A stretch of 10,478 nt of DNA from the NCBI GenBank assembly GCA_009775195.1, contig VSPF01000106.1:1-10478 (forward strand), read 5' to 3'. The position numbers and the translations under genes were made by a program. The DNA comes from Muribaculaceae bacterium. Lineage in GTDB: Bacteria; Bacteroidota; Bacteroidia; Bacteroidales; Muribaculaceae. How positions within the stretch are numbered: position 1 is the stretch's first letter; the number at the start of each line of letters is the position of its first letter. Under the pieces are notes generated by a model. The model made no database searches and had not been told where the DNA came from. It saw only the letters and a program-made list of their open reading frames with translations. Below are positions 5,736-10,478 of the stretch, one piece after another.

Positions 5736-7124
5736 ATGATGCAAAATTACGATATAGACCCGTCGCGCAGGCGATTTCTGCGCAATCTCGGTTTTGCCGC
5801 CCTCGGCACTACCGTGGCAGGGTGCATCGCTTCGGGCAAGGACGACGATACTGATAAGCCGACAGGCGAGATGACTTATCGCACCAACCCCAATACCGGC
5901 GACACGGTCAGCATACTCGGCTATGGCTGTATGCGCTTCCCGACGCTCGGCATGGCCAACGGCACCGATGACCAGACCATAGACCAAGAAGCCGTCAACC
6001 GCCTTATCGACAAGGCTATCGAGAGCGGCGTAAACTACTTCGACACGTCGCCCGCCTATTGCCAGGGCCACAGCGAGGAAGCCACGGGCATAGCCCTTGC
6101 GCGTCACCCTCGCGACAAATATTTTATTGCCACCAAGCTGTCGAACTTCGCCCCCCAGACATGGCCCCACGACAAGTCGGTAGAGATGTTCGAGAACTCG
6201 CTGCGCTATCTGCAAACCGACTATGTCGATTACCTGCTGCTTCATGCCATTGGCGGTGGCGGCATGGAAAACTTCAATAACCGCTATATCGACAACGGCA
6301 TCCTCGACTATCTGAAAGACCTTCGCGCCAAGGGCACGATACGCAACCTCGGCTTTTCATTTCACGGCGACATAGAGGTGTTTGATAACGCCCTTGCCAT
6401 GCACGACCGGGGCGAGGTGCATTGGGATTTCGTGCAAATCCAGCTCAACTATGTAGACTGGAACGGCTCTAAGGAAGAAAGCAAACGCAACGTGGATGCC
6501 GAATACCTTTATAATGAGCTCCACCAACGCGGCATACCCGTGGTCATTATGGAGCCGCTGCTCGGCGGCCGCCTTGCCAACGTGCCTATCGCCGTTGTCG
6601 ACCAGATGAAGGAACGCCGACCCGACGACAGCGTTGCCTCGTGGGCCTTCCGATTTGCCGGTACCCCCGAAGGCATACTCACCGTGCTGAGCGGCATGAC
6701 GTATATGGAGCATCTTACCGACAACCTTGCTACATATTCGCCCCTCGAGCCAATCAGTGCCGAGGAAGACGCTTTCCTGACCCGCGCCGCCCACGAGATA
6801 TTGAGCAACAATACCATACCATGCAACTATTGCAACTACTGTATGCCGTGCCCCTACGGCCTCGACATACCGGCAATCCTGACGCACTATAACCGCTGTA
6901 TCATCGACGGCAACAAGCCGACCGATACAGCCGACCCCGACTATGTCGCCCAGCGCCGGGCCTTCCTCTACGGCTATGACCGCACGGTGCCACGGCTTCG
7001 CCAGGCCGACCGCTGCGTTGCCTGCGGAACGTGCGTGAGCCATTGTCCGCAAGGTATAAAAATTCCTGCCGAGTTGCATAAAATCGATAAGTTTGTAGAA
7101 AACTTACGTCAAAACAAAGCCTGA
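5736..7124 (+). CDS. Tat-exported aldo/keto reductase with two C-terminal Fe-S motifs and a lipobox (462 aa)
   Basis: The N-terminus has a Tat motif (PSRRRFLRNLGF, residues 9-20) and a hydrophobic core ending in a lipobox, V27-A28-G29-C30, so the product should be a Tat-exported lipoprotein, followed by an acidic KDDDTD stretch at 35-40. Residues about 58-340 are an aldo/keto reductase barrel with the catalytic tetrad D103 (FDTSPAY), Y108, K134 (IATKLSN) and H170 (YLLLHAIGG). The C-terminus carries C363-C366-C369-C372-P and C427-C430-C433-C437-P, as in the Fe-S subgroup of the family. ATG 5736 or 5739 is the start, 2 to 5 bases after the polyferredoxin stop; Tat motif placement fits both. The substrate is unknown. 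The context suggests that electrons may come from the polyferredoxin rather than, or besides, a nicotinamide cofactor. Confidence 0.92.
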   Translation: MMQNYDIDPSRRRFLRNLGFAALGTTVAGCIASGKDDDTDKPTGEMTYRTNPNTGDTVSILGYGCMRFPTLGMANGTDDQTIDQEAVNRLIDKAIESGVNYFDTSPAYCQGHSEEATGIALARHPRDKYFIATKLSNFAPQTWPHDKSVEMFENSLRYLQTDYVDYLLLHAIGGGGMENFNNRYIDNGILDYLKDLRAKGTIRNLGFSFHGDIEVFDNALAMHDRGEVHWDFVQIQLNYVDWNGSKEESKRNVDAEYLYNELHQRGIPVVIMEPLLGGRLANVPIAVVDQMKERRPDDSVASWAFRFAGTPEGILTVLSGMTYMEHLTDNLATYSPLEPISAEEDAFLTRAAHEILSNNTIPCNYCNYCMPCPYGLDIPAILTHYNRCIIDGNKPTDTADPDYVAQRRAFLYGYDRTVPRLRQADRCVACGTCVSHCPQGIKIPAELHKIDKFVENLRQNKA

Positions 7125-8284
7125 TGGAACAAGTAAAGAAACACGCCCGTGTAGACGTGGCCGACGTGCTGCGCGGATTTGCGGTGCTGGCAATCATATT
7201 GCTGCACTCAATCGAGCATTTCAACTTTTATTCATATCCCGACACATCCGACCAAAGCGTGTGGCTCAATTTTTGCGACAAGGCCATATGGGACGGCCTT
7301 TTCTTTGCCTTCGGCGGTAAGGCTTATGCCATATTTGCCCTGCTCTTCGGCTTTAGTTTCTTTATACAGCACGACAACCAGCGCATGCGCGGCAAGGACT
7401 TCAGGGCGCGCTTCGCCTGGCGACTGCTGCTGCTCTTCATCATAGGCCAGTTCAACGCCGCCTTCTTCACCGGCGAAATCCTGGTCATGTATTCGCTGGT
7501 AGGCTTCGTGCTTGTGCTGACGTGTCGGCTGTCGACCAAGGTACTTGCCTGGCTTATCGCTATATGTATGTTGCAGCCCGCATGTATATACAATATAATA
7601 ATGGCCTTTGTGTCGCCCGGCTGCATGATGACCGGCGGTTCGTGGGAGGCCGATTGGGCGGCCACCTACGATGTGCAGAGCCATGGCACATTCTGGGAGA
7701 CCGTCAGGGTCAATCTTGTCGAGGGGCAGCTCTTCTCGCTCGGATGGGCGTGGGACAACGGGCGCATATTCCAGACCGCCGGGCTCTTTATGGCCGGTAT
7801 GCTCATCGGTCGTCAAGGATGGTTCCTGCGCGACAAGCTGCATTACTGGGGCCGCGTGCTTGCATGGGCATTGATAGCCTTCTTCCCACTCTATGGCATT
7901 GACAATATGGTCGGAGGCTATATTTCGAACGCCACTATCCTGTCGCAACTTCACATCATACTCCAGTCGCTCTATAAACTTGCCTTTATGCTGCTGCTGG
8001 TGTGCGGCATACTCTTCGGCTACTACTGCACGACTCGCCTGTCGCGCACGCTGAGTTTGCTGATACCTTATGGCAAGATGAGTATGACCAACTATGTGAC
8101 CCAGGGCATCATCGGGTCGGCACTCTTCTATCACTGGGGCCTTTACCTGCAGCTCGGCCGCACTGCGAGCCTCGGCGTGGGCATTATCATCTTCCTGGTG
8201 CAATATGCGTTCTGCCGCTTCTGGGTGGGCCGTCACAATCACGGTCCCTTGGAATATATCTGGAAACGGGCCACGTGGATTTGA
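7124..8284 (+). CDS. DUF418 family integral membrane protein (386 aa)
   Basis: The start RVDVADVLRGFAVLAIILLHSIEHF (9-33) is the family opening (basic residue, D-x-LRG-F-A, helix with His), and the end from about residue 316 (YGKMSMTNYVTQG...) to the final GPLEYIWKRAT is the DUF418 C-terminal signature, seen also in E. coli YeiB. About eight to ten hydrophobic helices are visible, for example 57-80, 101-111, 119-134, 139-160, 215-229, 243-258, 284-301 and 348-366. The family is related to membrane acyltransferases, but no reaction is established. The ATG overlaps the TGA of the aldo/keto reductase by one base, so it belongs to the same operon. It is the last gene before the hairpin at 8327. 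Family call is firm; function is not. Confidence 0.9.
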   Translation: MEQVKKHARVDVADVLRGFAVLAIILLHSIEHFNFYSYPDTSDQSVWLNFCDKAIWDGLFFAFGGKAYAIFALLFGFSFFIQHDNQRMRGKDFRARFAWRLLLLFIIGQFNAAFFTGEILVMYSLVGFVLVLTCRLSTKVLAWLIAICMLQPACIYNIIMAFVSPGCMMTGGSWEADWAATYDVQSHGTFWETVRVNLVEGQLFSLGWAWDNGRIFQTAGLFMAGMLIGRQGWFLRDKLHYWGRVLAWALIAFFPLYGIDNMVGGYISNATILSQLHIILQSLYKLAFMLLLVCGILFGYYCTTRLSRTLSLLIPYGKMSMTNYVTQGIIGSALFYHWGLYLQLGRTASLGVGIIIFLVQYAFCRFWVGRHNHGPLEYIWKRATWI

Positions 8285-8316
8285 GTCCGTGCAGGTCATG
8301 TTTCGGAAAAAATGAT

Positions 8317-8324
8317 TATCTTTG
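8317..8324 (+). promoter_or_regulatory. -7 element (TATCTTTG) of the uronate operon promoter
   Basis: TATCTTTG is an exact match to the Bacteroidota -7 consensus TAnnTTTG, in the common context ATTATCTTTGCA. Transcription should start near 8331, about 50 bases before the uxaC ATG. No TTTG is seen at the usual -33 distance, so the promoter may be weak or need an activator. Confidence 0.6.
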
Positions 8325-8326
8325 CA

Positions 8327-8358
8327 GGGCGAGGGGCTTTTGGTCTCCCGCCCTTTTT
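8327..8358 (+). terminator. Intrinsic terminator of the redox operon, overlapping the uronate promoter start
   Basis: GGGCG (8327-8331) pairs with CGCCC's counterpart at 8349-8353, and after a bulged A8332 the bases 8333-8336 pair with 8345-8348 (one G-T wobble), with an 8-base loop. Five Ts follow at 8354-8358. This is a good rho-independent terminator about 40 bases after the DUF418 stop. Its left arm includes the bases where the uxaC transcript is expected to begin. Confidence 0.7.
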
Positions 8359-8381
8359 ACCCCTTAAATCATTTAACCGAA

Positions 8382-9794
8382 ATGAGAGCGTTCAACGACG
8401 AAAATTTCTTGCTTCAGACCGAGACCGCGCGACGGCTCTACCACGAGTATGCCGCCGGCCAGCCAATCATAGACTACCATTGCCACCTGATACCCGAATA
8501 TGTGGCCAGCGACCATAAATTTGAAAATCTTTCGAAGATATGGCTCGAAGGCGACCACTATAAATGGCGCGCCATGCGCACCAACGGCGTAGACGAGCGG
8601 TATATAACCGGTGCTGACACAAGTGACTGGGAGAAATTCGAGAAATGGGCCGCGACGGTGCCCTACTGTATGCGCAATCCTCTCTATCACTGGACGCATC
8701 TCGAGCTAAAGACTGCCTTCGGTGTCACCGAACTGTTAAACCCCGCCACGGCCAAAGAGATTTACGAGCACTGCTCGGCCATGCTTCAACAGCCCGACCG
8801 CACGGCACGTGGGCTTATGCTACACTATAATGTGGAGGTAGTATGCACCACCGACGACCCCGTAGACTCGCTCGAATACCATATAAAGGTTCGCGACGAC
8901 GGCTTCAAAGTCAAGATGCTGCCGACCTGGCGCCCCGACAAGGCTATGGCGACTGAAGACCCGGCTGCCTATAGGGCATACGTCGACAGTCTTGCCGAAG
9001 TTTCGGGCGTGAAAATCAGCAAGTTTGCCGATTTGATTGCCGCACTGAAGGTGCGCCACGACTTCTTTGCTACAGTAGGCTGTCGGCTGTCTGACCACGG
9101 CATCGAGGAGTTTTATGCCGAAGACTATAGCCCTGCCGAAATCGAGGTGCTCTTCGACAAAGTTTACGGCGGCAAGCATCTGACGCAAGAAGAGACAGCG
9201 AAATTCAAGACTGCCATGCTGGTAGAATTTGCCGTCATGGACCATGATGCCGGGTGGACGCAGCAGTTCCACTACGGGGCAATACGCAACAACAATACCC
9301 GCATGTTCGAGCTCCTCGGCCCCGACACCGGCTTCGACTCAATCGGCGACTTTACCGTTGCCAAGAAAATGGCCAAGTTCCTCGATATGCTTGCCACACG
9401 CAACAAGCTCGGCAAGACCATCATCTATAACCTCAACCCACGCGACAACGAACTCGTAGCCACGATGCTCGGCAACTTCCAGGACGGACGTTACGGCGCC
9501 GGTAAAATACAGTTTGGCTCGGGCTGGTGGTTCCTTGACCAGAAAGACGGCATGGAGCGGCAGATGACGGCGCTGTCGAACCTCGGGCTGCTGAGCCGCT
9601 TCGTGGGCATGCTCACCGACTCGCGCTCGTTCCTGAGCTATCCTCGTCATGAGTATTTCCGCCGCACGCTCTGCAACCTCATTGGCAATGATATAGAGAA
9701 CGGCTTGCTGCCGGCATCGGAAATCGACTTTATAGGAAGAGAATATATAAGTAAGATTTCTTACGGTAACGCAAAGGAATACTTCGGGTTCTGA
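8382..9794 (+). CDS. uxaC: Uronate (glucuronate/galacturonate) isomerase, 470 aa
   Basis: This cytoplasmic enzyme (EC 5.3.1.12) interconverts D-glucuronate and D-fructuronate, and D-galacturonate and D-tagaturonate, the first step of hexuronate breakdown. It belongs to the amidohydrolase superfamily. Visible family marks are the metal-binding DYHCHL (H33, H35), VCTTDDPVDSLEYH (154-167), LPTWRPDKA (180-188), GCRLSDHG (233-240), the FGSGWWFLDQKDGM block (378-391), and GMLTDSRSFLSYPRHEYFRR near the end (409-428). Length equals that of E. coli UxaC (about 470). The frame stays open upstream to 8322, but ATG 8382 is chosen because it gives the family's normal N-terminus (FNDENFLL) and lies downstream of the terminator and expected transcription start. 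The MFS carrier follows after 13 bases, so uptake and first step are co-expressed. Confidence 0.97.
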   Translation: MRAFNDENFLLQTETARRLYHEYAAGQPIIDYHCHLIPEYVASDHKFENLSKIWLEGDHYKWRAMRTNGVDERYITGADTSDWEKFEKWAATVPYCMRNPLYHWTHLELKTAFGVTELLNPATAKEIYEHCSAMLQQPDRTARGLMLHYNVEVVCTTDDPVDSLEYHIKVRDDGFKVKMLPTWRPDKAMATEDPAAYRAYVDSLAEVSGVKISKFADLIAALKVRHDFFATVGCRLSDHGIEEFYAEDYSPAEIEVLFDKVYGGKHLTQEETAKFKTAMLVEFAVMDHDAGWTQQFHYGAIRNNNTRMFELLGPDTGFDSIGDFTVAKKMAKFLDMLATRNKLGKTIIYNLNPRDNELVATMLGNFQDGRYGAGKIQFGSGWWFLDQKDGMERQMTALSNLGLLSRFVGMLTDSRSFLSYPRHEYFRRTLCNLIGNDIENGLLPASEIDFIGREYISKISYGNAKEYFGF

Positions 9795-9807
9795 AAAAAT
9801 CTATACC

Positions 9808-10478
9808 ATGACAAACGATGCAAGTATGCGTGTGGGCAAGATGAGTAGCTTCAGATGGGTGATATGCTGCCTGCTGTTCTTTGCCACTGCGGTAAACTAT
9901 ATGGACCGCCAGGTGCTGTCGCTGACCTGGAAAGACTTCATCTCTCCTGAATTTCACTGGACCGATGCCGACTACGGCCTGATTACGGCGGTATTCTCGA
10001 TAGTCTACGCCGTAGCCAACCTCTTTGCCGGCCGGTTTATTGACTGGATGGGTTCGCGCAAGGGCTACCTGTGGACTATATTTATATGGTCGGCCGGCGC
10101 GTGCCTCCATGCACTTTGCGGCTGGGCCACCGAGCATACCCTCGGGCTGCAAGACGCCGCCGAGATGGTCGGGGCCACCGGTGCCATGGCTTCGACGATA
10201 GCAATCACCTCGGTCTATTACTTTATCGCGGCCCGCATAATACTCGGTGTCGGTGAGTCGGGCAACTTCCCTGCCGCCATAAAGGTCACAGCCGAGTATT
10301 TCCCCAAAAAGGACCGCGCATACGCTACCTCGATTTTTAATGCCGGCGCGACCATCGGCGCACTGATAGCACCGGTGAGCATACCCACGCTTGCCTCGTA
10401 TCTCCGAAGCATGGGCGTTGGCAATGGCTGGGAGATGGCCTTTATAATTATCGGCGGTCTCGGCTTTGTGTGGATGGG
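9808..10478 (+). CDS. MFS transporter, ACS-type, likely hexuronate uptake (partial, first 223 aa)
   Basis: The gene runs off the right edge. The product shows the first half of a major facilitator: a first helix leading into NYMDRQVLSL (30-39), an anion:cation symporter family hallmark; the MFS motif between helices 2 and 3 (G75-R-F-I-D79-W-M-G82-S-R84-K85); ARIILGVGESGNFPAAIK (142-159) in helix 4 and the following loop; and FNAGATIGALIAP (177-189) in helix 5. The segment at about 106-130, between helices 3 and 4, is longer than in minimal carriers. It starts 13 bases after uxaC, so glucuronate/galacturonate uptake with protons, as by ExuT, is the best guess; the substrate rests on this context. 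An ATG at 9826 is a possible alternative start. Confidence 0.92.
   Translation, partial: MTNDASMRVGKMSSFRWVICCLLFFATAVNYMDRQVLSLTWKDFISPEFHWTDADYGLITAVFSIVYAVANLFAGRFIDWMGSRKGYLWTIFIWSAGACLHALCGWATEHTLGLQDAAEMVGATGAMASTIAITSVYYFIAARIILGVGESGNFPAAIKVTAEYFPKKDRAYATSIFNAGATIGALIAPVSIPTLASYLRSMGVGNGWEMAFIIIGGLGFVWM

Noticed and set aside
7232..8299. A long minus-strand frame (355 codons) opposite the DUF418 gene.
   Set aside because: The DUF418 signatures at both ends of the plus-strand frame settle the coding strand; the antisense product has no recognisable features.
8322..8381. A 20-residue N-terminal extension of UxaC from an in-frame upstream start.
   Set aside because: It would overlap the -7 element and terminator hairpin, and UxaC homologs begin at the FNDENF-like segment; ATG 8382 gives the usual 470 residues.
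8327..8381. A riboswitch in the uxaC leader.
   Set aside because: Only one simple hairpin with a T-run is seen; there is no room or conserved core for a ligand-binding fold between it and the ATG.

Overview
The window looks like chromosomal DNA of a member of the Bacteroidales (Bacteroidota), most likely a gut lineage related to Bacteroides or Muribaculum. This rests on Bacteroidota-type promoter elements (TAnnTTTG at 4095-4102 and 8317-8324), secreted proteins whose predicted mature ends begin with Gln, a DUF418 membrane protein, and uronate isomerase next to an ACS-family MFS carrier. The genus is inferred, not proven. No tRNA, rRNA, CRISPR array, insertion sequence or integrase was seen.

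Layout. (1) 1-2531, plus strand: the end of one gene and three further genes packed into an operon. All three complete products carry signal peptides and I cannot name any of them; one resembles an outer-membrane beta-barrel and one ends in TPR/Sel1-like repeats. This block is visibly more AT-rich than the rest. (2) 2532-3028: a short minus-strand gene for a 56-residue two-helix membrane protein, plus hairpins and repeat-like sequence. (3) 3029-3979, minus strand: a protein with the serine-dependent glutaminase (GlsA) fold whose catalytic SxxK and KSG positions are replaced and which carries a Cys/His-rich insert. (4) 4095-8284, plus strand: a promoter, a candidate transmembrane micropeptide, a NapH-NapG-like polyferredoxin fusion, a Tat-exported Fe-S aldo/keto reductase with a lipobox, and a DUF418 membrane protein, with junctions that touch or overlap. 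(5) 8285-10478, plus strand: a terminator hairpin overlapping a promoter, then uxaC and the start of a hexuronate-type MFS transporter.

How the genes may work together. Block 4 reads as one envelope redox unit: the polyferredoxin could take electrons from the quinol pool and hand them through six [4Fe-4S] clusters to the exported Fe-S aldo/keto reductase; this partnership is inferred from gene order and export signals. Block 5 is ordinary hexuronate catabolism: the carrier imports glucuronate/galacturonate and UxaC isomerises it to fructuronate/tagaturonate; the later pathway genes would lie outside the window. The best candidates for undescribed biology are the degenerate glutaminase-fold protein with its metal-binding-like insert, the polyferredoxin/reductase unit with its micropeptide, and the secreted operon at the left edge.
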